In this document: in pieces, positions 5,496 to 12,811 of the stretch | How positions within the stretch are numbered: position 1 is the stretch's first letter | How the letters are laid out: each line of letters opens with the position of its first letter | Origin: Deltaproteobacteria bacterium | Lineage (GTDB): Bacteria; Myxococcota; UBA727; JABDBI01 | Assembly: GCA_016764955.1 (NCBI GenBank) | Contig: JAESQZ010000129.1 | Span: forward strand, 1-13,062 | Length of the DNA: 13,062 bases | Direction: 5' to 3' | Position numbers and translations under genes: made by a program | Notes under the pieces: model-generated | Databases searched by the model: none | What the model was told of the DNA's origin: nothing | Seen by the model: the letters and a program-made list of their open reading frames with translations, nothing else

Positions 5496-5963
5496 CTAAT
5501 CCAACAAACTTCGCAACATCCAGGCGGTTTTTTCATGAACCGTCATGCGCCCAGTCAGCATATCTGCTGTGACTTCATCATGCGCTTTGGATACTGTCTC
5601 AAACATTTTACGAGCATTACGCGCAATGGTCTCATGGCCTTCTGCTAAATCCTGAACCATGGTGTCAGCATGTGGCACTTTATGAGCTTCTTTGATATGC
5701 GTTGCTTGGGCATAAGCGTTATAGCTGCCAGGCGCTTCAGCACCTAATGCTCTCATGCGTTCTGCTATCAAATCTACCGCTTCCCAAAGTTCGTTATATT
5801 GACCCTCAAACATTTCATGCAAGGTCTTAAAATGAGGTCCTGTCACGTTCCAGTGATAATAGTGCGTTTTTAAATAGAGCGAAAAAGTATCTGCCAGCAA
5901 GTGGCTCAAATCTTGTGCAATCTTTTCTCGAGTTCCAGCAGCTATGCCTATATTGATTTCCAT
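5496..5963 (-). CDS. dps: Dps/ferritin-like DNA-protection protein
   Basis: The 155-residue protein belongs to the Dps family of dodecameric mini-ferritins, which oxidise and store iron with hydrogen peroxide and shield DNA during stress. The ferroxidase residues are present: H37 (in THYYHWNVTG), H49 (FKTLHEMFE), D64 and E68 (AVDLIAERMRALG). The C-terminal TVHEKTAWMLRSLLD is typical of the proteobacterial branch that begins MKTNIGI (here MEINIGI), which supports the start at 5963. An AAAGGG abuts the ATG directly, which is closer than usual for a ribosome site. The gene lies 21 bp after the folE-like gene and 31 bp before menA, so it is probably co-transcribed with housekeeping genes rather than carrying its own peroxide-responsive promoter. 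I see no OxyR-like site in the gap. Confidence 0.96.
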   Translation of the reverse strand: MEINIGIAAGTREKIAQDLSHLLADTFSLYLKTHYYHWNVTGPHFKTLHEMFEGQYNELWEAVDLIAERMRALGAEAPGSYNAYAQATHIKEAHKVPHADTMVQDLAEGHETIARNARKMFETVSKAHDEVTADMLTGRMTVHEKTAWMLRSLLD

Positions 5964-5984
5964 CCCTTTAAACTACTGGAAGGG

Positions 5985-6554
5985 CTACGAATTATTCAAG
6001 CTACGCGTCACTTCTGTCTTAAGGCGCTGGCCTTTCATACAAGTATGGGTGGCCTCCATTTGAACCTGAACCCACTTGGGCTCCAGAATACCAAAGCAGG
6101 TATCAGCTACTTGAGCTGTAAGATTCTCTTGTAGCTGCAGACGATGCGCATAGGCTTTAATCAGTGATTCAAAGGCACCAGCCCCTGCCAAATACTGCCC
6201 GGGCTGATAGCGAATCTGAGCCTTGCCATAAAATGGCAAAAACATATGTTCACACAAAGACATAAACGGAATATCTTGAATTTCGATTACCCCTTCATAG
6301 GGCACCGTGAGCGGCAAGCGAGCGTTTCTCAAAATACCATGAGGGTTTAACCCGTAACCTTCTGTTAATTCAGAAAAAGCCTTAGCTGCCATGGAGGGTG
6401 TCTGCCTAAGCTCTTCAGTCTTTCGAGAGTCTTCGGTGCACTCCAAAAGCTTCTCAAAACAAAGCTCAAACTGGCTAGACTTAAAATCTTCCCGCTCTGC
6501 CTGCCTAGGCAGCGGGTTTTCAGTCCAATTGGCTGGTATTTTAGCAATTTCCAT
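5985..6554 (-). CDS. Divergent GTP cyclohydrolase I (FolE) homologue with altered active site
   Basis: The 189-residue protein aligns with FolE over its T-fold domain: SLCEHMFLPFYGKAQIRY (99-116), HRLQLQENLTAQVAD (137-151) and MEATHTCM (166-173). Family members open the guanine ring of GTP to make dihydroneopterin triphosphate. Kept here are C101, H103, H170, C172 and the guanine-binding Q142-E143. Changed are the zinc-ligand second histidine of CEHH (M104), the GLSK phosphate-binding segment (now GAGA, 124-127, with the following Arg as Ser), the TPxR arginine (M55) and the CxxxRGxR segment (now CMKGQR). The usual extended C-terminus is also absent. The ATG at 6554 has AAGGA seven bases upstream and overlaps the end of rnhB by 14 bp. 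It could be a functional divergent FolE or a T-fold enzyme with a non-triphosphate substrate. Confidence 0.85.
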   Translation of the reverse strand: MEIAKIPANWTENPLPRQAEREDFKSSQFELCFEKLLECTEDSRKTEELRQTPSMAAKAFSELTEGYGLNPHGILRNARLPLTVPYEGVIEIQDIPFMSLCEHMFLPFYGKAQIRYQPGQYLAGAGAFESLIKAYAHRLQLQENLTAQVADTCFGILEPKWVQVQMEATHTCMKGQRLKTEVTRSLNNS

Positions 6555-7134
6555 GGGTTATCCTTGCCGCAACAGGCGCAAAACTCTTGCGATGTATGGC
6601 ACAAGGCCCCCATTGATTCAACGCCTCTAAATGCACCTTTGTCCCATAACCTTTGTGCTTATCGAAGCCATATTCAGGGTACTTTACTGCATAGTCCACC
6701 ATCATGCGATCCCGATGAACTTTGGCTACGATAGAAGCTGCCATGATGCACTCATGCAAGCCATCACCACCCACAAAAATTTTTTGTTGAACCAAAGGAC
6801 CCAAAGGCGCCTTTTGGTTGCCATCTACCCAAGCTTCTTGAACTAAAACTTTCAAATCTTCAAAAGCCAATTTCATGGCCAACAAAGATGCTTGCAAAAT
6901 ATTTATCTTGTCAATTTGCTCGTGAGAGACAACGCCTACCCCAACCGAAAGCGCTTGCTCAAATATAGCGCCCAGCAAAGTATTTCGCTTTTTTGCGCTT
7001 AGTTTTTTGGAGTCTGATATACCTAAAATAGGTTGTTTGGGATCAAGTACAACCGAGGCCGCTACAACTGGGCCTGCCAGCGGGCCTCTTCCGGCCTCAT
7101 CTAAGCCAGCGATCAGTCTATTTGTCTCGCTCAC
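6541..7134 (-). CDS. rnhB: Ribonuclease HII
   Basis: The 197-residue enzyme cleaves the RNA strand of RNA-DNA hybrids and removes misincorporated ribonucleotides from DNA. Motifs are GLDEAGRGPLAGPVVAA (residues 10-26; catalytic D12 and E13), SDSKKLSAKKR (40-50), WVDGN with D104, MAASIVAKVHRDRMM with D142, and YGFDKHKGYGTKVHLEAL near the end. The usual KGDxK segment reads GGDGLHE. The GTG at 7134 gives the normal short leader before the first motif. It lies inside the end of rplS (17-bp overlap), so translation is probably coupled. An upstream in-frame ATG at 7194 would add 20 residues that merely read rplS in another frame. The 3' end overlaps the folE-like gene by 14 bp. Confidence 0.95.
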   Translation of the reverse strand: MSETNRLIAGLDEAGRGPLAGPVVAASVVLDPKQPILGISDSKKLSAKKRNTLLGAIFEQALSVGVGVVSHEQIDKINILQASLLAMKLAFEDLKVLVQEAWVDGNQKAPLGPLVQQKIFVGGDGLHECIMAASIVAKVHRDRMMVDYAVKYPEYGFDKHKGYGTKVHLEALNQWGPCAIHRKSFAPVAARITHGNC

Positions 7135-7465
7135 GAATACGAGCTTTCTTACCACGTAGGCCACGCAAGTAATAAAGCTTAGAGCGTCTGACACGACCTT
7201 TTTGCTTCACTTCGATCTTTTCAATTCGAGGGCTGTGAAGCGGGAAAATACGCTCAACACCTTCGGAGAAACTCACTTTACGAACAGTTATGGCCCTACG
7301 ATTACTAGCACCACGCTGAGCGATCAACACACCTTCAAATGCCTGAATACGCTCTTTTGTGCCTTCCTTAATCTTGAAGGAAACGCGCAAAGTGTCGCCT
7401 ACACGGAAGTCAGGATAGTCCGTTCGGATCTCCGGTTTTTCAATCAAATCAATTAGATTGGCCAT
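7118..7465 (-). CDS. rplS: 50S ribosomal protein L19
   Basis: This 115-residue L19 is found at the 30S-50S interface of the ribosome. Diagnostic segments are the FRVGDTLRVSFKIKEGTKER region (20-39), IQAFEGVLIAQRG (40-52), RKVSFSEGVERIFPLHSP and KGRVRRSKLYYLRGLRGKKAR near the C-terminus. The length is normal. AAGGA lies seven bases before the ATG at 7465. In most proteobacteria rplS follows rpsP-rimM-trmD. Here it sits between ribD (13-bp overlap) and rnhB (17-bp overlap), with no trmD or rimM in the window, so the usual operon has been split or rearranged. The rplS-rnhB adjacency itself is seen in several alphaproteobacteria and other lineages as far as I recall. Confidence 0.98.
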   Translation of the reverse strand: MANLIDLIEKPEIRTDYPDFRVGDTLRVSFKIKEGTKERIQAFEGVLIAQRGASNRRAITVRKVSFSEGVERIFPLHSPRIEKIEVKQKGRVRRSKLYYLRGLRGKKARIRERDK

Positions 7466-8454
7466 AGGCTGTCCTTGTGGCAGACAATTGTTAGAAGATC
7501 AATACCCAACTGTTTATGATAAACAACTTTTGAATAATCTAATAGTGCTGGAAACTCTCCTAAAGCAGGCACCCCTTGCTGGCCAATCATCTTGGGCGCC
7601 GTCAGCCAGGCTACTTCATCCACCAAATTTTCTTTTAATAGTGCAGTTAATAAAACCCCGCCCCCTTCTATCATAATACTGCTAACCCCCTGTTCTCCAA
7701 GCGCTTCCAGCTTGGTTTTCAAAGAGGTTTTGGAGTCAAAAATAACATGCTCGGGCTGCCTTTTAGCTTCTCTATCTTCAAATCGCGCTGTTAATTGAGG
7801 TTTGTCTATGCGCCAAGTGTTGGCTCCTACACCCACCACATCAAAAAACTCGCGCATTTCATGGGTCCAAATTTTCGCCTCAAAGCCTGTAATCTGAGTT
7901 TGCTCCCCAGCTCTAAAAGCGATTTTGCCATCTAGCGAAGTCGCAATCTTGCCCAACACATAAGGACGCTTTTTCAAGACCCGAGTCTCAAATGGCAGAA
8001 TCAGACTACGTGCCCAGTCAAACTCTTCAGTGTCAGAAACTTGAACCACCTCAATGCCTGCTGCCCTCAGTACTTTGCTTCCCCCTCCAAGCACCTCAGG
8101 GTCAGGATCCCAGGCTCCAAAAATAACGCGCTTGATACCAGCGTCAATAATAGCCTGAGTACAAGGCGGTGTGCGACCATGATGATTACAAGGCTCCAAA
8201 GTTCCATAAAGCGTGGCACCCCTTGCCTTCTCGCCCGCCTGCTTTAAAGCCATTGCTTCTGCATGAAGCTCACCTGCTTTGGCGTGATAGCCAGTCGCAA
8301 TAACCTTGCCATCTTTCTCAACCACGTAGCCCACAGGCGGGTTTGGGCAAGTAAACCCTACCCCCTTCAGGGCTTCTTTCAAAGCCAGCTTAAACAAGCT
8401 TTTTTCTTCTTGGGGCCAGGCTCGTTGTTCTGTTAACAGCTTACAAAAACTCAT
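7453..8454 (-). CDS. ribD: Bifunctional riboflavin biosynthesis deaminase/reductase RibD
   Basis: The 333-residue enzyme deaminates the pyrimidine product of GTP cyclohydrolase II and then reduces its ribosyl side chain in riboflavin synthesis. The N-terminal deaminase domain has the zinc ligands H64 and C89/C98 and the proton-shuttle E66, in ELHAEAMAL and EPCNHHGRTPPC. CPNPPVGYVV (36-45) is also typical. The C-terminal reductase domain (about 163-333) shows VLGKIATSLDGKIA, TQITGFEAKIWTHEMRE, VGVGANTWRIDKPQLTAR and IMIEGGGVLLTALL. It is somewhat shorter than the usual 360-370 residues. The ATG at 8454 fits the family start but has only a weak GAGA upstream. It overlaps the end of serB by 14 bp, which suggests coupling. 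Other rib genes are not in the window. Confidence 0.95.
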   Translation of the reverse strand: MSFCKLLTEQRAWPQEEKSLFKLALKEALKGVGFTCPNPPVGYVVEKDGKVIATGYHAKAGELHAEAMALKQAGEKARGATLYGTLEPCNHHGRTPPCTQAIIDAGIKRVIFGAWDPDPEVLGGGSKVLRAAGIEVVQVSDTEEFDWARSLILPFETRVLKKRPYVLGKIATSLDGKIAFRAGEQTQITGFEAKIWTHEMREFFDVVGVGANTWRIDKPQLTARFEDREAKRQPEHVIFDSKTSLKTKLEALGEQGVSSIMIEGGGVLLTALLKENLVDEVAWLTAPKMIGQQGVPALGEFPALLDYSKVVYHKQLGIDLLTIVCHKDSLWPI

Positions 8455-9616
8455 GAATATCTCGTGCGTGAATCCCCAGCAGATATAAAATCCGCTCAAG
8501 ACCTCCAGAGCTAATACTGGTATCTGCTGCTCGCTTCAAGATGGGTTTGGCATGATAAGCAATCCCCAGGCCCGCTTTGGCCAAAAAACAAGCATCGTTA
8601 GCCCCATCTCCAATCGCAATGGTTTGCTCCAGAGGGATATTTTTGGACTGGGCAACTATCTCAAGCAAGTCCGCCTTACGCTGCGCATCCACGATTGGCA
8701 TTAAAACCTCGCCCGTCAGTTTGCCATCTTTGGACTCCAGCTGGTTAGCGTAGGCAAAATCAAGTCCTAAACTCTCTTTCATATGCTGCGCTGCTTTGTC
8801 TAGCCCCCCAGACACAATTCCCATTTCATAACCTAAGCGCTTCAGCACGCGCACGAGCTCACGAGCCCCCGGTGTCAGCTTAAGATTTCGAACCATAGCC
8901 TCTACCCGCTCAATCTCCAGGCCTTTTAACAACGCAACACGTTTTTTAAAGCTTTCTTTAAAATCGAGCCCCTCGCTCATAGCCTGGTGCGTAATTTTGC
9001 TTACTTCATCATAAACGCCATGAAGCCTAGCCATTTCATCAATGACTTCGTTCTGAATCAGCGTCGAATCCATATCTAAAACAATTAAACGTTTATTTCG
9101 GCGAGTTAAACTTTCGCGCTGCAGGGCAATATCAACGCTGTGCTCAATAAGCTCTTGCAGCAAGGCTTGCTTCAAGGGCGCAGCGCTGGACTCTTCAATC
9201 GACAACGCAATTTCTAAAGAAGCCAAGCTGCCATGGCTTAAGCGCCTGATACTGTCGATATTGGCTTGGTGAGTGGCCAACAGATTTGAGACCAGGTGCA
9301 TCACATCTGCCGTTACTGGCTCTGCCATGATGGTCAAAACATAGCGCCGCTTGTGGTTTTCTTGAGGCACCTTAGAAACTTCACGATGGCTCATTTCCTG
9401 ATTCAGCTTAGCTGCGCAGGATTTTAAGTCTTGAAGTATTTTCGTATGAGAGGCCGATTTTGGATCCAAATCCACCAATAAACATAAAATCAGCTGGCCC
9501 CGAACCACCACCTGCTCAATATCTTCTAAGTTAATTTGAGCTTCATCGAGCTTTTTCGTGATCGCAGAGGTAATACCTGGATTATCCAGGCCAGTAAAAG
9601 TCAGTAAACAGCTCAT
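8441..9616 (-). CDS. serB: Phosphoserine phosphatase SerB
   Basis: The 391-residue HAD-superfamily phosphatase performs the last step of serine synthesis, phosphoserine to serine. Residues 1-170 appear to be two ACT-like regulatory domains (SCLLTFTGLDNPGIT at 2-16, and a second from about 92, RYVLTIMAEPVTADV). The HAD core follows: motif I DMDST (181-185, nucleophile D181 and D183) with E190, motif II SGG (269-271), K314, and motif III GDGANDA (336-342). The double ACT arrangement is longer than the 322-residue E. coli enzyme. The ATG at 9616 places the family-typical sequence at the N-terminus. An in-frame ATG at 9646 would add ten residues, and neither start has a clear ribosome site. It is the first gene of the seven-gene minus-strand cluster, with its promoter presumably in the AT-rich region near 9661-9701. 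Confidence 0.95.
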   Translation of the reverse strand: MSCLLTFTGLDNPGITSAITKKLDEAQINLEDIEQVVVRGQLILCLLVDLDPKSASHTKILQDLKSCAAKLNQEMSHREVSKVPQENHKRRYVLTIMAEPVTADVMHLVSNLLATHQANIDSIRRLSHGSLASLEIALSIEESSAAPLKQALLQELIEHSVDIALQRESLTRRNKRLIVLDMDSTLIQNEVIDEMARLHGVYDEVSKITHQAMSEGLDFKESFKKRVALLKGLEIERVEAMVRNLKLTPGARELVRVLKRLGYEMGIVSGGLDKAAQHMKESLGLDFAYANQLESKDGKLTGEVLMPIVDAQRKADLLEIVAQSKNIPLEQTIAIGDGANDACFLAKAGLGIAYHAKPILKRAADTSISSGGLERILYLLGIHARDIHEFL

Positions 9617-9618
9617 AG

Positions 9619-9664
9619 GGCAAGCTAGCCTGCCAATAATCCGCATGCAAGCTGAATTGCTTGC
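9619..9664. promoter_or_regulatory. Two dyads in the serB / large-gene divergent region
   Basis: A near-palindrome GGCAAGCTAGCCTGCC (9619-9634, one mismatched pair) lies just upstream of the serB start. A second dyad, GCAAGC-TGAATT-GCTTGC, spans 9647-9664. Both contain GCAAGCT. The second overlaps the candidate -35 element of the plus-strand promoter, as an operator would. Function is inferred from symmetry only, and these could also be mRNA hairpins in the serB leader. Confidence 0.35.
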
Positions 9665-9700
9665 TTAACATTTGAATTTATATATAATTTTATATAAAAT
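9661..9700. promoter_or_regulatory. AT-rich divergent promoter region
   Basis: On the plus strand TTGCTT (9661-9666) and TATAAT (9683-9688), spaced 16 bp, form a good sigma-70-type promoter that would start transcription near 9695, only about 14 bases before the 9709 ATG. A 14-bp palindrome ATTTTATATAAAAT (9687-9700) gives -10-like sequences on both strands, so the same region could fire the serB operon in the other direction, with a leader of some 60 bases. No clear ribosome site precedes 9709. Confidence 0.6.
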
Positions 9701-9708
9701 ATGGGCAT

Positions 9709-12700
9709 ATGGCAGATAGAGTCAAACCGCCTGACGCTTCCCAACAGGTAGCGAAATTGCCTGAAGATGGCGCAGCCGGCAAAACCTTTCGGCCTGATGA
9801 TGCTACCAGGGATGTAGCCGAAGTACAAGCAAAGACAGCCCAACTGGCTGATTTAAGCCTATCTTTGCTTGAGCATATTGAAGCTGGCAACCCAGATAAT
9901 GCTAAACAAGTGGCAGGCAAAATTTTTCCTGATGGCTCCGACAAGAAACTCAAAGACTTAACAGCTGAGCTAAGAACAAAGGGCAACACTGGGATTCAAC
10001 TTGCAGACAAAATAGATGCCCAAGAAAGTGGAACAGGGGCTGTAGGTGGATTTTTTGGCAGAGTAGCTCGTGCAGTTTCATCCAAAACAGCTAAGGATCG
10101 AAGAGATTCACTCGTCAAAGCCCTTGATGAGCTAATTGTAGAACAAAGAAGGGCAGCTGGAATACACTTAGCCGCGAGGGAGACTCAAGCCCCAATCCCT
10201 GCTGCTAATTTACCAGGTTTTAATACGCCAGCTATCAGGCAACTCCAAGTTCAACTTGATAACCAGCGACAAGAGTTAGAGGCAAAAAAACAAACCCTTG
10301 AAACAGCCAAAGCTGAGCATGCGCGCCTAGAGCAAAGTCTAGCAGGACCACGAACTACCATCGCTGCCATTGACGCTGCAATAAAAGAAGCACAAAGGCC
10401 TCTCAAAATCTTTGAAAGCGTCCGGGCAATGACACCTGCTGATAGAGATGGAGAGAAACAACATAACCCAGCAGGAAGTGAATTCCACAAAGCACTCAAC
10501 ACCTATACCTCTGGCCGAATTGCAACCAAAGATGAAGCTAAACAAGCATTGGAAGAGCTCAAAAGATTAGATATCGAGCGCGACATAAAAGAGCGACGAA
10601 GTCAGCTCAAGCTATACATCCTAAACACAAAGTTCGAGTTACTTGAAAAACTCTTAGCCAAGTCTACTAATTCAGATTCAGAAAGAACAGAGTTAGAAAC
10701 GCTCGGTCAAACTTTTTTCGAAAGCGGAGGAGATCGAAGTCAATTAAAATACCCTGAGCTCATCCAGAAACTCAACCGGCTGGAATCACGCTTAGAAAGC
10801 AAAGTTCAACAAGCAGATAAAACTCCACTGGAAAACTTGGGAAAAGCAATCGCTTCTGCTGAATATGAATACGAGCTAACAGATAATGTCTTCCAAGCTA
10901 AAGAAGCCAAAAGACTTAAGGAAGAAGAAATTCAAGTTCAGCAGAAACCAGTCCTGGAAAAAATACAAAATTTAGAAAGACAACAAAAAGAACTAGAAAC
11001 CCAGATTTTGGAAACTCATCGCCAACTTAACTGGCATGGTTACAAAGTTCGTTCTGACTATGTTCAGAATATCGTTAACGATATTCGCGCTCTTCGTGAA
11101 GAAGAAAGCAGGCTAAAAGTAGAGCTTGCAAATGATAGCACGTCTCCCATACCTGCAGGTCGGAAAAAAAGATTCCGTGAGAGATTACAAGAACTCCCAG
11201 GGCTCATTCAGTTAGAAGAAGCCAGGTTTGCACCCTTCTTATTAAACTTAGAAGTCTCCCACAGAAATGTTGGCCTTACGCACGACGAGCTCTACCCGAA
11301 AGATGGAGTGCCCTACCCACCTGACCCTGACTATAGCGAGGCAGATTTTCGGCAGTTTCTTAATTTTACCGGCAATCCAATTGTAACCGGCGGAGAAAAC
11401 TACCGGCCTTCTATTTCAGAATTAGTTCGAGATTATCAATTCGCCAGGCAAGGGGTTACACTGAAAGACGCCTATCGACAGCTATTTGAAAAAATACAGG
11501 TTCAAATGCAAAACTTTGATTGGAGTAACCCCAGCAGAGCGATGGACAGATTGAAAGAAATTGCAACCCCCTCGATTCTGTTCAAAATGGTGTTTAGTGA
11601 AAGTACAAGAAAAGAAACAGGCACACAAAATATATTCAGACTTATCAGAGACTACCCTCTAGAGTGCACAGAACTCATGGGGCACCTCCAACAAGCTGCG
11701 GATATTTTCAACCGAGATGTTTTTACAGCAACAGGCGGCGTAGGACTACCTGCACAATTAATGCAAGAGTATAAAACTGTTTCTGGCACAGTTTCTGCTC
11801 AAAATGTCTTTACCCAAGCTATCATGGGGCACAGCTCTCCTCTGTACAGCGAAGGCAGGCTAAGAGATATTGATCCAGCACTACTAGCAGCCATCGATTT
11901 TGCTAAATATCTACCTTATTTGGCCACAGCGCTGATGCCTAGCAGCGCAAGAGACGTCGCTAGGCAAAGTGGAGGCCAGCTAGTTGCCAGTATCGCCATG
12001 GCAACAGGCCTAGGGCTTATGGATAGAACAACTGCTGCCATGCTCGTTGGTTCTCATTTTGTAGAAGCCATGATTCCTGAAAGCCTTAGAAGCTTAGTTT
12101 CTGCTGGCCGAGATGTACTTGGAATTTATACGCAAGTCCGTGGCGAGCAACTTGCCATGCGTCAACTTCGCTATCAGGCAGAAGTAAAGGGCAGCAAGAT
12201 TGCTAAGTTCATTGTGCGAGGCAATGAACAAGTCTTAAGAGATGCTTACTTCGCTGGGATGTCAGAGAGCTCATTAAGAAGCGTCGGCAATGCTCTACAG
12301 GGTTTAGTGCACTCTGAAGGCGCTTCAGGAGTAGTCTCAAGTATGCTTAGTTCCGCAGCAGCTGCTTTAAACCCAGCTAGGTTGTTTAGACGCGAGACAG
12401 TTTCAGACAGCGCCCGTGCTAGTGACGCTGCCCTAAGTGCAAAAGCTCAAAAGCTAAAAGAAAATTACGAAGCTCTTCAAAAAAGCATAGCGAATAAACA
12501 AAAACCTCCACCACCTGAGCTCAGCGATGATGATCTTGATTCTCTAATCAAGCACTGGGAAGATATTGGAGGTGGATTCGTTTTATTGGGTGCAAAAAAA
12601 CAGGGAGATCTCGATAGAGCAGCAGCCGAGGCTGGCGTCACACCAAAGCAATTTCAAGCCTTTGCTATTGCTATTACTGAAGCAAACTCACCAAAAGCAG

Positions 12701-12801
12701 TTGCAGCATTAGCTGCAGGCGCTACCGCCGCGGAGCCGCTTCCTCGCGCTGCAGAAGCAGGCGGCGGAGCAGCTGCCGGGCCAACGGCTGATGATGACTA
12801 A
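9709..12801 (+). CDS. 1030-residue coiled-coil protein of unknown function
   Basis: I do not recognise a family. Residues 1-170 are hydrophilic, with short helices. Residues 174-230 form a heptad-rich coiled coil (QLDNQRQELEAKKQTLETAK), and further helical charged stretches follow at 275-320, 396-475 (KRLKEEEIQVQQKPVLEKIQ) and 905-930. From about 500 the character becomes globular, with Tyr, Phe and Pro. Weakly hydrophobic, Ala/Gly-rich helices occur around 722-745 and 755-790 (QLVASIAMATGLGLMDRTTA). A proline run (KPPPPE, 932-937) precedes an acidic patch, and the tail after about 995 is Ala/Gly-rich and ends in DDD. There is no signal peptide or convincing membrane span. Size, architecture and monocistronic setting would suit a secreted effector or structural protein, but that is inference. 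ATG 9709 follows the promoter closely and lacks a clear Shine-Dalgarno sequence. Confidence 0.9.
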   Translation: MADRVKPPDASQQVAKLPEDGAAGKTFRPDDATRDVAEVQAKTAQLADLSLSLLEHIEAGNPDNAKQVAGKIFPDGSDKKLKDLTAELRTKGNTGIQLADKIDAQESGTGAVGGFFGRVARAVSSKTAKDRRDSLVKALDELIVEQRRAAGIHLAARETQAPIPAANLPGFNTPAIRQLQVQLDNQRQELEAKKQTLETAKAEHARLEQSLAGPRTTIAAIDAAIKEAQRPLKIFESVRAMTPADRDGEKQHNPAGSEFHKALNTYTSGRIATKDEAKQALEELKRLDIERDIKERRSQLKLYILNTKFELLEKLLAKSTNSDSERTELETLGQTFFESGGDRSQLKYPELIQKLNRLESRLESKVQQADKTPLENLGKAIASAEYEYELTDNVFQAKEAKRLKEEEIQVQQKPVLEKIQNLERQQKELETQILETHRQLNWHGYKVRSDYVQNIVNDIRALREEESRLKVELANDSTSPIPAGRKKRFRERLQELPGLIQLEEARFAPFLLNLEVSHRNVGLTHDELYPKDGVPYPPDPDYSEADFRQFLNFTGNPIVTGGENYRPSISELVRDYQFARQGVTLKDAYRQLFEKIQVQMQNFDWSNPSRAMDRLKEIATPSILFKMVFSESTRKETGTQNIFRLIRDYPLECTELMGHLQQAADIFNRDVFTATGGVGLPAQLMQEYKTVSGTVSAQNVFTQAIMGHSSPLYSEGRLRDIDPALLAAIDFAKYLPYLATALMPSSARDVARQSGGQLVASIAMATGLGLMDRTTAAMLVGSHFVEAMIPESLRSLVSAGRDVLGIYTQVRGEQLAMRQLRYQAEVKGSKIAKFIVRGNEQVLRDAYFAGMSESSLRSVGNALQGLVHSEGASGVVSSMLSSAAAALNPARLFRRETVSDSARASDAALSAKAQKLKENYEALQKSIANKQKPPPPELSDDDLDSLIKHWEDIGGGFVLLGAKKQGDLDRAAAEAGVTPKQFQAFAIAITEANSPKAVAALAAGATAAEPLPRAAEAGGGAAAGPTADDD

Positions 12802-12811
12802 CATGACAAGC

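Noticed and set aside
9701..9751. Out-of-frame ATG (9701) giving a 16-codon leader peptide that overlaps the large gene start
   Set aside because: There is no ribosome site, the length is short, and an ATG within an ATATGG context is likely by chance.
9690..9989. 99-residue minus-strand open frame at the start of the large gene
   Set aside because: It is a Ser/Ala-rich shadow of the plus-strand coding frame and has no start signals.
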